Position numbers and translations under genes: made by a program. Of a stretch of DNA of 63,099 nt, positions 39,579-48,500 are shown piece by piece. The DNA is from Gammaproteobacteria bacterium (GTDB lineage: Bacteria > Pseudomonadota > Gammaproteobacteria > JABCZS01), in assembly GCA_021773275.1 (NCBI GenBank), contig JAJFKJ010000066.1, positions 1 to 63,099 on the forward strand, written 5' to 3'. The notes under the pieces are model-generated. The model saw nothing but the letters and a program-made list of their open reading frames with translations. It was not told where the DNA came from and made no database searches. Numbering within the stretch: the first letter of the stretch is position 1; each line of letters starts with the position of its first letter.

Positions 39579-42193
39579 CAGTGTTCCCCAATTCTACAAA
39601 ACAGCTGTAGATCGCATTGCAGGCAGGTTTGCGGGCCATATTTGGGCATCAGGTCGGCCCGACCTTCTTTAAATTCAATAGCTAATTGCTCTATCGCTTC
39701 TCGCCATTCTTTTAGATGCTGTTGCCAATCGCTATTTTCCTGGTTGAGGCTAATGAGTTCAACTTTTTTCTTACGCAATACGGCAAACGCAATGCCGCTC
39801 GGTGGTGTTTTCATCATACTGATGTAAAGTGGCAACTGTGGCTCATCGGGGCGCAGACCTAACCAGCTTTTACTTTTAGCATCGCCTGTTTTGTAATCAA
39901 TCAGTAAGAAGCTGCCATCGGGCAATGCGTCAATGCGATCTAAACGCAGGTTCAAGGGCAAGTCAGCAAAAATAGCTTGCCTCGATGTTTCGATACTTTC
40001 AACTTTAAAGCTGTCACGTGTTTTCTCTAGTTGTAACCAGGCCAATAACAAAGGCAAGGCACGACGTTGTTCCAATGCCTGCTGTTGCCTTGATAGCTTG
40101 GGGCTAATTTGCTCAAAAGCCTTATTCAAATGTTGTTCGCACAGCTGCGTGAGCGCTTGCTCGTCCATGGCTTGTAAATTTTGCTGGGCTTGCAAGTCTT
40201 TCCAAATAGTTTCTAGAGCGCCATGCAGCAATATGCCTTTTACTTTTGGAGAAACACCTAAAACCGGAAGCTCTGGCGCCACTGCCCGCAAACGGTATTT
40301 TGCGTATGCGCGAAAAGGACAGGCTGCTTGATCTTTAAAAATCCCTGCACCACCTTTTGCCGCATGGTTTTTAAACGCTACGGGCTTGTTTGGAGGCAGC
40401 TGAGAAACAGCTTTTGTTTTTTGCAGTTTATACAATAGGTTTTCATCATGCGCAATCTCATGATAGTCCTGCTCAGAGAAGTCCTGTATCAAGGGGCTAG
40501 GCAAGCGCTTGCTGTCTGAGTTTAGATCGTACTGTGCAAAGCTTATGTGCACCGTATCACTTGCGGTTAATAAACGCTGCAACATGGTTTTTGCATAATC
40601 ATATTCACGCTCAGCATTAGCATGCGGCATCGTTTGCTCAATTTGAATGTGCGTTGGAATAAATGGGTTGGGACTAGGTTTTTGCGGCCAAACGTCATGC
40701 GATAACCCAGTAATCCAAAGCTTGCTAAACTGTTGCCCGGCTGCCTCAAGCATACCCAAAACTTGTATTGGCTTATCTTCTGATTCGCCTTGGAACATAC
40801 GTTGCATTGCTTGACTGCGCAGCTGTGAAAGCACGGCTTTACTGTTTACTTGGCCCATGGTGACATCAAGACCTACAAGTTCATTTAGCAGCCTGTAAAA
40901 ATGTGTAACAGTTTGGTATTCTTCGCTGTTTAGATTTCTTTCGCCTGGCCAGCCCCAATGCTGCAACCATTGCAATAGCCAAGTTTGCCAGTCGCTTGAT
41001 TTTGCATAATTGGGTTTTTCTTGTAGTAGCTTAAACGCAGCTTGCAATTGTACCGACAGCGCATGAGGCAAAGTTTTTTGTGCCAGCACCCATTCCCAAG
41101 TTAAACTATCGGCTTGGGTTTTGCGTAATTTGCTTTCGAATCTTGCCCGGGCCGGCATTTCACTAATGCCTTGAGCTACGAACGGTGAGCGGCAAAGCTG
41201 CATCCACGTTTCAATTGATACATTTTCATTAAGCAAATCAAACAAAGTCCAAGCTGCACAGACTAATGGCATTTCATACAGCGGCTGCCCTGCCGAAATA
41301 TTAAATGGCAGTTCTTTTTTATCAGCCACAGGAAGGTAGTGATAAGGTGAGAAAACATCAATGAAAATATCGTTTATCACACGCCAATGCTCTTTTAACT
41401 GCGGCACTACAACAGTCAATGGAAGTGTGGGTTCTGGATTTTCATCAAGCTGCGCTTTTATTTGCAATGCAATGCTTGTTATTTCTTCTTTGATGTTTTT
41501 ATAGCTACCGCGTTTAATGGTGCTTGCGGGCTTTGGCATCTGTGCATGTTGCACATTGCTGCCTTGTTTTTCGAATGTACCGAAAAGATCTTGTTGCTCT
41601 GGCGTTAGCGCGTCAAAACCGTAAAGCAGAATATTTTTAGGGATTTTATCGCAGGCTGTGCTTGCGCGGGTCGCACAGGGTGCGACCCCTACAATAGGAT
41701 CGTCATTCAAGTTAGAATTTTGAGTATGAGCGGACTCGATACAGCTGGCAATTTGACTTTCATCAATTGATTGCCGCTCAATAAGCAACTGTTGATATTC
41801 TTGCTGCCAATACAAGAAAAGATCGGTATCGGGTTTTATGCCGTGCAGCTTGTCTGGATTATACCGCCACTGCTGCAATAATCCGTGGGCTTGCTTTACC
41901 AGATGTACTGTTTGCGCGGTATCTAGCAATGGCATATCGTGATCATTTTTGGCAATCACTTGCTGCCAATAATAATGAGATTGCCAAGGCGAAAGCAAAA
42001 CCCTTGGTTGCTGTTGCTGTATTATATTGCGAAACTCTTGCCAACAATCTTGCAAAAAATCCTGCCAAGCAAGTATTTTCCCGGTATACAATTGATTTTC
42101 TGGCAGCGATGCTACCATTTGTTTGCTTAAAAAACTGGCTAGGCGACGATTTGGCGTTATAATTCGCTCAAACCCTATCCATTCATTATACAT
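39578..42193 (-). CDS. AddB-like DNA repair nuclease with in-frame palindromic repeat insert
   Basis: An 871-residue inactivated-helicase/RecB-nuclease protein, the usual partner of AddA-type enzymes in beta- and gammaproteobacteria. ATG 42193 overlaps the upstream GGDEF stop (ATGTATAA). N-terminus: RIITPNRRLASFLSKQM. Middle: LYGFDALTPEQQDLF and LWITGLSHDVWPQ. C-terminal nuclease: FKDQAACPFRAYAKYRL, LRLDRIDALPDGSFLLIDYK, and a final CLQCDLQLFC. These Cys (one, then three) match the Fe-S cluster nuclease of AddB. Between about residues 160 and 180 the dispersed repeat is translated as VGVAPCATR, in a stretch that looks inserted. Confidence 0.85.
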   Translation of the reverse strand: MYNEWIGFERIITPNRRLASFLSKQMVASLPENQLYTGKILAWQDFLQDCWQEFRNIIQQQQPRVLLSPWQSHYYWQQVIAKNDHDMPLLDTAQTVHLVKQAHGLLQQWRYNPDKLHGIKPDTDLFLYWQQEYQQLLIERQSIDESQIASCIESAHTQNSNLNDDPIVGVAPCATRASTACDKIPKNILLYGFDALTPEQQDLFGTFEKQGSNVQHAQMPKPASTIKRGSYKNIKEEITSIALQIKAQLDENPEPTLPLTVVVPQLKEHWRVINDIFIDVFSPYHYLPVADKKELPFNISAGQPLYEMPLVCAAWTLFDLLNENVSIETWMQLCRSPFVAQGISEMPARARFESKLRKTQADSLTWEWVLAQKTLPHALSVQLQAAFKLLQEKPNYAKSSDWQTWLLQWLQHWGWPGERNLNSEEYQTVTHFYRLLNELVGLDVTMGQVNSKAVLSQLRSQAMQRMFQGESEDKPIQVLGMLEAAGQQFSKLWITGLSHDVWPQKPSPNPFIPTHIQIEQTMPHANAEREYDYAKTMLQRLLTASDTVHISFAQYDLNSDSKRLPSPLIQDFSEQDYHEIAHDENLLYKLQKTKAVSQLPPNKPVAFKNHAAKGGAGIFKDQAACPFRAYAKYRLRAVAPELPVLGVSPKVKGILLHGALETIWKDLQAQQNLQAMDEQALTQLCEQHLNKAFEQISPKLSRQQQALEQRRALPLLLAWLQLEKTRDSFKVESIETSRQAIFADLPLNLRLDRIDALPDGSFLLIDYKTGDAKSKSWLGLRPDEPQLPLYISMMKTPPSGIAFAVLRKKKVELISLNQENSDWQQHLKEWREAIEQLAIEFKEGRADLMPKYGPQTCLQCDLQLFCRIGEH
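41665..41692. repeat. TAGGGG palindromic repeat inside the AddB-like coding region
   Basis: GGGTCGCAC-agg-GTGCGACCC-CTACA, the same unit found in gaps elsewhere. On the minus strand it is read in frame. The gene stays open for over 160 codons before it and 690 after it. Confidence 0.9.
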
Positions 42194-43358
42194 CTGTTTC
42201 CCAAGTCTCAATACGGTTACGACCATGCTGCTTGGCAAGGTATAATGCTTTGTCCGCTGCGTACACTAAATCTTCTGGAATTATCTTGCCTTCAGGTCTA
42301 ATGAAAGAAACACCCAGACTAATAGTTACATACGGGCTCACGCTTTTATTTGCCGCTGGAATCTTTAGCAGTTCAATTTTTTCTTTTAAGCTCTTCGCCA
42401 ATACTAAAGCACCTTCTAGCTCCGTATCCGGCAGTATCAAGCAAAACTCTTCACCCCCATAGCGCGCTATCATATCACCAGGCCGCTTCACAAGGTCAGC
42501 AATGCCAGTAACGACAGCTTGCAAACATTTATCACCTTCTTGATGCCCAAATGTATCGTTGTAATCTTTGAAAAAATCTATATCGACCATGATGAAACTT
42601 AAAGGCAAATTAGAGCGCAAAGCACGGCCCCACTCCTTTTTAAGGCTTAAATCGAATGCACGTCTATTTGAAATGCCGGTCAATTCGTCGGTATTTGATA
42701 GATTCATGATTTTTTCGTATGCGTTTTCCAGATCTTTATTGCTGTCTTTTAAATTGTGAATCAGCTTATCTCTATCAAGCTTTAGTCTCATGCCACTTTT
42801 GTACACCCTAAAATTCTGAAAAAACACAACCAAAAGTGCAAAAAATGTAATGAACAACAAAATTGAAATAGCAAAACCAAGAATATCTGCTTCAAATAGG
42901 AAAATAATCGCTGGCGGCAGCAGCATCGGACAGATGTAACATAAATATGATCTTGGCGATGTTGCCATCGATGATGCCGCGCCAATCACCATACCACCTA
43001 GCGTGAAGATAATAAATAACAAATAAACTTCGGGCACTTTGAATGCAAACATGAAAAACAAGGTGATCCACAGCAAACCTGCAAACAAGCTCCCGAGCAT
43101 ATAGATTGCATGATAGCTACCAGTATATTTGCTCCAGTCGCCACGTTTATGCACCCAATAAGTGTAGCCTGTACGCAAGCTTGTTAGCACGAACATCATA
43201 AGCAACCAAGCTAACAGCCGCTTATCACCAACTTCTGGATACAAAACTACCGTAATAACCGTGGATACTACATAGTTTAAGGGTATTGCAATAATGGACC
43301 GCTGGTATAAGGTTTTCACCTCTTCCATGAGAAGTGCTTTTTTTTCTTCTGTATTCAT
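42186..43358 (-). CDS. membrane diguanylate cyclase (GGDEF)
   Basis: A predicted c-di-GMP synthase in the inner membrane. Residues 25-195 contain about six hydrophobic helices without a recognised sensor name (GLLWITLFFMFAFKV, LGGMVIGAASSMATS). A short coiled coil (LIHNLKDSNKDLENAYEKIM) links to the GGDEF domain (about 225-385). NTDELTGISNRRAF opens it; DIDFFKDYNDTFGHQEGD and ARYGGEEFCLILPDTE hold the active site GGEEF near 299. RPGD, five residues before, is an inhibitory I-site (RxxD), so product feedback is likely. It overlaps the AddB-like start by 8 nt. A TATAAT about 50 nt upstream is a possible promoter. Confidence 0.93.
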   Translation of the reverse strand: MNTEEKKALLMEEVKTLYQRSIIAIPLNYVVSTVITVVLYPEVGDKRLLAWLLMMFVLTSLRTGYTYWVHKRGDWSKYTGSYHAIYMLGSLFAGLLWITLFFMFAFKVPEVYLLFIIFTLGGMVIGAASSMATSPRSYLCYICPMLLPPAIIFLFEADILGFAISILLFITFFALLVVFFQNFRVYKSGMRLKLDRDKLIHNLKDSNKDLENAYEKIMNLSNTDELTGISNRRAFDLSLKKEWGRALRSNLPLSFIMVDIDFFKDYNDTFGHQEGDKCLQAVVTGIADLVKRPGDMIARYGGEEFCLILPDTELEGALVLAKSLKEKIELLKIPAANKSVSPYVTISLGVSFIRPEGKIIPEDLVYAADKALYLAKQHGRNRIETWETDV

Positions 43359-43428
43359 CTAAACCAGATCTCCGTGACCAATACTTATTATAAACCACTG
43401 GCCACAGAAAATCCCGTTTTCTAGCTTG

Positions 43429-43719
43429 TTATTCGCTAGGTTCTTGCCTAGCATCACAGGGTGGTAATGGCGTCGCAGCAGAGGCATTTTCTTTTTCATC
43501 CTTGCCCAGTTTTCTACCGCCACTGACCAAGCAATCTTGCATGCTGCTGTATGTAAAATAACCTTTAAGCTTGTGATAATACGGGCTGCTGGTTGTGTGG
43601 CAGATGCCTGATTTTGATTTGCGTATGTAATCTGAAGTAGATAGCTCCCCTTCGGCCCATGCAATCGATGCTACCAGGGTTGAACTCAAAGCTATGGCGC
43701 ATAATATTTTTGTTTTCAT
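43429..43719 (-). CDS. small exported protein with GICH/CLxSGGR motif
   Basis: A 96-residue product with a clear signal peptide (MKTKILCAIALSSTLVASIA, cleaved after AWA). The mature part has SKSGICHTTSSPYYHKLKGY then MQDCLVSGGRKLG. I recall similar GICH...YY...CLxSGGR segments in or beside secreted HNH-type nucleases, but there is no HNH domain here; function unknown. Three mature Cys could form disulfides in the periplasm. The end is Pro/Glu-rich. Confidence 0.6.
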   Translation of the reverse strand: MKTKILCAIALSSTLVASIAWAEGELSTSDYIRKSKSGICHTTSSPYYHKLKGYFTYSSMQDCLVSGGRKLGKDEKENASAATPLPPCDARQEPSE

Positions 43720-43808
43720 GATATTTTCCTTATTGGTTTAATTATAGAATAGGTTTTATGACCCATATTATACAAATCTTATACCAAGCAGTCTATATTA
43801 ATGTTTTT

Positions 43809-44492
43809 TTAATCTTTATGGATTAAATCAATATACTGCTGGTGCGCAGCCAGCTCTTCGTCGTCTGCAAAAATAACCGGAATGTCAGAAACTTTATTGA
43901 TTGTATCCCCTCCCGACAGTATAGCTTGTGGTGTGTTCGTTTTCTGGGCGGCATTACCCCAACCCAGGGTTTCTTGACCACCCGTCATCGTCAAATAAAC
44001 GTCAGCCAAAATTTCACTGTCAAGCAAGGCGCCGTGCAAATCACGGGCGCTATTATCAATTTCATAACGTTTACATAGGGCATCAAGGTTATTCTTTTTG
44101 CCTGGGTATTTTTTTCTAGCCATCATCAGTGTATCAATGATGCCAGCAATCCGCGGCTTCAAGCCAGGCTGAATGCCTGCATGCCTAAGCTCTGATTCTA
44201 GAAAACCCATATCAAAGGGGGCATTATGAATAATCAGCTCCGCATCCTGCACAAAGGCTAAGAAGGCTTCAGCAATTTCGCCAAAGCGGGGTTTATCCTG
44301 CAAAAACTCCAGGGTAATGCCGTGCACGCGCTGCGCGCCTGGGTCGATCTCACGATCGGGGTGTATATAGTAGTGAAATTGCTCACCTGTTAGGCGACGG
44401 TCTACCATCTCCAAGGCACCTATTTCAATGACCCGGTGGCCCTGCTCTGGGCTCAAACCGGTTGTTTCTGTATCCAGTATGATTTGTCGCAT
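43809..44492 (-). CDS. dnaQ: DNA polymerase III epsilon subunit, proofreading exonuclease
   Basis: DnaQ removes mismatched 3' ends for DnaE. I start at ATG 44492, one nt after the rnhA stop; the longer 44519 start would lie inside rnhA. The 227 residues carry the DEDDh motifs: ILDTETTGLSPEQGHRVIEI near residue 5, HNAPFDMGFLESEL near 97, and DLHGALLDSEILADVYL near 150 (His and Asp). The C-terminus extends past the exonuclease domain to bind alpha. The clamp-binding and alpha-binding tail is divergent. Tandem rnhA-dnaQ is also seen in Pseudomonas. Confidence 0.95.
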   Translation of the reverse strand: MRQIILDTETTGLSPEQGHRVIEIGALEMVDRRLTGEQFHYYIHPDREIDPGAQRVHGITLEFLQDKPRFGEIAEAFLAFVQDAELIIHNAPFDMGFLESELRHAGIQPGLKPRIAGIIDTLMMARKKYPGKKNNLDALCKRYEIDNSARDLHGALLDSEILADVYLTMTGGQETLGWGNAAQKTNTPQAILSGGDTINKVSDIPVIFADDEELAAHQQYIDLIHKD

Positions 44493-44493
44493 G

Positions 44494-44946
44494 TTAGTGC
44501 TTCCCTTCTTGTAGCTCATCGATAGCTTGAGTGGCTAATTCATCTGCCCATTCATTTTCATGATGCCCACTATGGCCTTTAACCCAATGCCAGTCGATTT
44601 TTTGGTGCTTTTCCACCTCAGCAGACAATTCTTTCCAGAGGTCGGCATTCTTCACCGGTTTACGATTAGCTGTTTTCCAACCCTTAGCCTGCCAGCCCGG
44701 CAACCATTCGGTGATGCCTTTCTTTACATATTGCGAGTCAGTGGTTAGACTTATTATACAGGGGCGCTGTAGAGCCCGCAGTGCCTCGATGGCAGCCATC
44801 AGTTCCATCCGGTTGTTAGTCGTGTTATATTCAGCTCCAGAGAGGGTTTTCACATGTCCATTATAACGCAGTATGGCACCCCAACCGCCAGGGCCCGGAT
44901 TTCCTCGGCAGGCGCCATCAGTAAATATTTCTACAGTTTGGGTCAC
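44494..44946 (-). CDS. rnhA: ribonuclease HI, GTG start
   Basis: RNase HI cleaves RNA in RNA-DNA hybrids. The 150-residue protein starts at GTG 44946 and reads [20 protein letters not shown]. The catalytic carboxylates are D (TDGAC), E (RMELMAA), D (TTDSQYV) and a final D in [21 protein letters not shown] is the conserved His loop. Its start touches the divergent mltD start with no base between, so their expression signals must lie in each other's coding DNA. Confidence 0.96.
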   Translation of the reverse strand: MTQTVEIFTDGACRGNPGPGGWGAILRYNGHVKTLSGAEYNTTNNRMELMAAIEALRALQRPCIISLTTDSQYVKKGITEWLPGWQAKGWKTANRKPVKNADLWKELSAEVEKHQKIDWHWVKGHSGHHENEWADELATQAIDELQEGKH

Positions 44947-46497
44947 ATGGCCTCACTATGTTTGGTCGTTAGCTTGCTACTGACATCTACTGCCATTGCA
45001 AAAAATAATAATCAAGAACCCCTAGTGTATCAAAGTTCTGAGGCTTGGCCTAAGGACTTCTTTGAACATGCCGCAACACAACGCAAAACGCGTAGAGCAG
45101 ACAACCTCTGGGTCACCATCGGCAAGCAAGGTAACATCGATACGGCGAAGCACAGAAAAGATGTGCAACAACAGATTAATTGGTATGCAAAAAACACACG
45201 TTATTTAAATCGTGTATTCAATCGCGCAGAACCTTACTTACACTTTATTGTTTCTGAATTAAAAGCCCGCAACCTACCCTTAGCATTTGCTATTATCCCT
45301 ATTGTTGAAAGCGCCTACGATCCGTTTGCATTTTCGCACGGTACAGCTGCAGGCTTATGGCAGTTAATGCCTGCAACAGCAACACATTTTGGTGTTGAGC
45401 AAAACTGGTGGTACGATGGCCGACGCGATCTTTACGACTCTACTACAGCTGCGCTAGACTATCTCGTTTATTTAGGTAATTTCTTTGATGGCGATTGGCA
45501 TTTAGCGCTTGCTGCCTATAATGCTGGTGAAGGTAGAGTGCGACGCGCAGTCCGCCGTAATCAACAAGCCGGTAAAGCGACAGACTTTTGGTCTTTAAGT
45601 CTGCCACGCGAAACACAGCAATATGTACCTAAAATTTTAGCGCTCGCCGAAATATTAAAGAACCCAAGCAGTGTTAGTTTGGTTTTACCCAACACTTTAG
45701 ATATAAAAATTATCGACTATGTTGAGCTCGACCAACAAATTGATTTAAGTGTTGTTGCAAACATGTCTCAACTATCGCTGGGCGAACTGTATAGGCTCAA
45801 CCCAGGCTATAATCACTGGGCCACCGCCCCAGATGGACCGCATCGCTTATTTTTGCCTATTGATAAAGTACCCGCATTTGAAGCGCAACTTGCTGAGTTA
45901 TCACCTGAAGACCGCCTCAACTGGACGCGTTACACTATCGAGTCTGGCGACTCTTTGTCAACGATTGCACTTCGCCACCAAACATCGGTGCAGGTATTGC
46001 AAACTTTAAACGATCTTGATACACATCGCATTACCACAGGCCAGCACCTACTTATACCTACAACCAGCGGTGCTAAGCACGATTACGTTTTAGATTTAAG
46101 CGGCCTAAATGTTCCCAGCGCCTATTACAGTGAGCAAGAAGTTATTTATATCGTAAAAGCAGGTGATAGTTTATGGAAAGTTGCGAAAAGCCACAAAGTT
46201 CGCATGAATGACCTCATGGTATGGAATGAGATTTCTGCACAACAGCATATACTGCCCGGGCAAAAATTGAAAATTTGGCAAAACATGCCGGCGACTCAGA
46301 CGCAAGGGCAACGCCCAGAAATTGTGCGCAAAGTTAACTACCGTGCACGCCGCGGTGACTCTGTTGGAAAAATTGCAAATCGTTTTAAAGTTAAACCATC
46401 TGAAATTGAAAAATGGAACGGCCTCGCAACGGGCCATACCCTGCAACCCGGCGAGAATCTTATTGTTTACGTCGATGTGACGAAGCAGTCGGCTTAG
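44947..46497 (+). CDS. mltD: membrane-bound lytic murein transglycosylase D with three LysM repeats
   Basis: Cleaves peptidoglycan glycan strands in the periplasm. I start at ATG 44947: it gives [20 protein letters not shown], a signal peptide (516 residues). The in-frame 44854 start is within rnhA. No lipobox Cys follows cleavage, unlike E. coli MltD. The SLT domain has [18 protein letters not shown] with catalytic Glu near 118, [10 protein letters not shown] and [15 protein letters not shown]. Three LysM domains follow ([51 protein letters not shown]) with about 45-80 residues each. It overlaps the yejF stop by 4 nt, convergent. Confidence 0.93.
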   Translation: MASLCLVVSLLLTSTAIAKNNNQEPLVYQSSEAWPKDFFEHAATQRKTRRADNLWVTIGKQGNIDTAKHRKDVQQQINWYAKNTRYLNRVFNRAEPYLHFIVSELKARNLPLAFAIIPIVESAYDPFAFSHGTAAGLWQLMPATATHFGVEQNWWYDGRRDLYDSTTAALDYLVYLGNFFDGDWHLALAAYNAGEGRVRRAVRRNQQAGKATDFWSLSLPRETQQYVPKILALAEILKNPSSVSLVLPNTLDIKIIDYVELDQQIDLSVVANMSQLSLGELYRLNPGYNHWATAPDGPHRLFLPIDKVPAFEAQLAELSPEDRLNWTRYTIESGDSLSTIALRHQTSVQVLQTLNDLDTHRITTGQHLLIPTTSGAKHDYVLDLSGLNVPSAYYSEQEVIYIVKAGDSLWKVAKSHKVRMNDLMVWNEISAQQHILPGQKLKIWQNMPATQTQGQRPEIVRKVNYRARRGDSVGKIANRFKVKPSEIEKWNGLATGHTLQPGENLIVYVDVTKQSA

Positions 46498-48500
46498 CGT
46501 TCATCCTCATACAAATAACACCTGACTTTGACATCGCCTTCAAGCGAGGTCTCTGCAGGGTATTTTTCGCGGCAAACAGGCATGGCGTGCGGACAACGTG
46601 GATTAAAATGGCAACCTACAGGTGGGTTAACTGGCGATGGCATCTCTCCACTTAAGGCCTGTGGTGGCTTTTGAATGGTGTCTAGGCTTGGAGCCGCTGC
46701 CAATAAGGCCTGGGTATAAGGATGCTTAGGTGCACGCATAATCTCTTCAACAGGGCCATATTCAACAATACGTCCCAAGTACATCACGGCAACCCAATCA
46801 GCAATATAAGATACCACGGCAATATTGTGGCTGATAAAAATATACGATAAATCTAGGCCGCTTTGCAAAGACTTTAACAAGTTCACAATCTGCGCTTGCA
46901 CGGAGACGTCCAGGGCGCTGGTCGGCTCATCACAAATAATAAGCTTCGGGTCTAGCGCCAAGGCGCGCGCAATTGAAATACGCTGGCGTTGGCCACCACT
47001 AAATTCATGTGGGTAGAGATCTTTACAATCGGCTGGTAAGCCCACCTGCTCTAATAGCTGATCTAAACGCGCTTCGCGTTTTGCCTTATCACGAAACATG
47101 CCCTGTGCATCCCAACCCTCACCGATCAGGTCGCGCACAATCATGCGCGGGTTAAGCGAAGAAAATGGATCTTGAAATACAACTTGCATTTCACGTCGTA
47201 ATTTTCTTAAATGCTTGCCATGTACTGTTGAAAAATTTTCATTATTAAATTGTATGTGGCCTTGCATTTCAGGAATCAGGTGTAGCAAGGCTTTTGCAGC
47301 GGAGGTTTTACCACACCCAGATTCACCTACAATGGCCAGGGTTTCGCCCGAATAAAGCTTGAAACTCACATCATCAACGGCTTTAACGTGCCCAGCGGTA
47401 CGCTTTAAAAAGCCGTGTTTAATGGGGTAATATACTTTTAGATTATCCACTTGTAATAGAGGACGCATGGTCTTGCGAATTTTTACAGCTGAACTAGCAA
47501 CTTGACGTGCTTTTATCTCAGGCTTTATATGATCTTTTTCGGTATAAAGGTGGCAACGTACTTGCGTTTGCGCATCTGGTAATAGTTTTGGCTCCTTGCC
47601 ATGGCATGCGTCCCAAGCATAAGGGCAACGCGGTGCAAAACGGCAGGCTTTGATCGGATTGCGCGGGTCAGGCAAACGGCCTTTGATCACTTGCAATGGT
47701 TTGTTCCGCCCTTCTAGATTGGGTAAACACGCCAACAATAATTGGCTATAAGGGTGTTTAGGCTGTTCAAAAAAAACATCGCGGCTGGCGCGTTCAACGA
47801 TTTGCCCGGCATACATCACTGCTACAGTGTCAGCAATTTGTGACACGACGGCCAAATCATGCGTGATTAAAACAATGCCCATGTTTTGTGTTTCTTGCAA
47901 TGATTTGATAAGTTGCAACACCTGGGCTTGAATAGTCACATCAAGCGCTGTTGTTGGCTCGTCTGCAACAAGTACATCGGGTTCTGTGGCGAGTGCCATC
48001 GAAATCATCACACGTTGTTTCATACCGCCTGAAAGTTGATGGGGGTATTCATTTACACGTGCAGCTGCGTCTGGTATACCCACAGAGGCCAATAATGCTA
48101 TTGCGCGTGCATGAGCCTGTTTTTTATTTAGGCCCATATGCAGGCGCAATACTTCCGATATTTGTTGGCCAACAGTCAACACTGGGTTTAGTGATGTCAT
48201 CGGTTCCTGGAAAATAACAGCAATTTTCTTCCCCCGTATTTTACGCAGGCTTACCTCGGGCAAATTTAACAGCTCAGTTTCACCTAATTTTATTTTGCTT
48301 TCTTCGCTGAACATGGCGTTGTTCATAAGCTGTAATATCGATTGCGCAGTGACTGATTTTCCAGAACCAGACTCGCCCACTATGCAAAAAGTTTCACCCG
48401 GGTTGATTGTAAAGCTCACATCATCTACCGCATATACCGTACCTTGTTGGCTATTCAAGTGCACCGATAGGTTTTCGACTTGTAAAACAGGATCTGACAT
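46494..48500 (-). CDS. yejF: oligopeptide ABC transporter, two fused ATPases (YejF type)
   Basis: Powers peptide uptake with YejA/B/E. The 668 residues hold two ABC ATPases. First: Walker A GESGSGKS near 41, signature LSGGMKQR, Walker B DVLVADEPTTAL. Second: GESGCGKT near 382, FSGGQRQRISIARAL, LIICDEPTSALD. Each is followed by the oligopeptide-type C-terminal Cys motif (RCPYAWDACH, NPRCPHAMPVC). That motif is standard in Opp/Dpp ATPases. It starts where yejE ends (1-nt overlap). YejABEF is linked to antimicrobial peptide resistance in some intracellular bacteria; that role is inference here. Confidence 0.92.
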   Translation of the reverse strand: MSDPVLQVENLSVHLNSQQGTVYAVDDVSFTINPGETFCIVGESGSGKSVTAQSILQLMNNAMFSEESKIKLGETELLNLPEVSLRKIRGKKIAVIFQEPMTSLNPVLTVGQQISEVLRLHMGLNKKQAHARAIALLASVGIPDAAARVNEYPHQLSGGMKQRVMISMALATEPDVLVADEPTTALDVTIQAQVLQLIKSLQETQNMGIVLITHDLAVVSQIADTVAVMYAGQIVERASRDVFFEQPKHPYSQLLLACLPNLEGRNKPLQVIKGRLPDPRNPIKACRFAPRCPYAWDACHGKEPKLLPDAQTQVRCHLYTEKDHIKPEIKARQVASSAVKIRKTMRPLLQVDNLKVYYPIKHGFLKRTAGHVKAVDDVSFKLYSGETLAIVGESGCGKTSAAKALLHLIPEMQGHIQFNNENFSTVHGKHLRKLRREMQVVFQDPFSSLNPRMIVRDLIGEGWDAQGMFRDKAKREARLDQLLEQVGLPADCKDLYPHEFSGGQRQRISIARALALDPKLIICDEPTSALDVSVQAQIVNLLKSLQSGLDLSYIFISHNIAVVSYIADWVAVMYLGRIVEYGPVEEIMRAPKHPYTQALLAAAPSLDTIQKPPQALSGEMPSPVNPPVGCHFNPRCPHAMPVCREKYPAETSLEGDVKVRCYLYEDER

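Noticed and set aside
43359-43664. 101-codon minus-strand frame overlapping the small exported protein
   Set aside because: It is a different frame over the same DNA; the alternative has a signal peptide and conserved Cys motifs.
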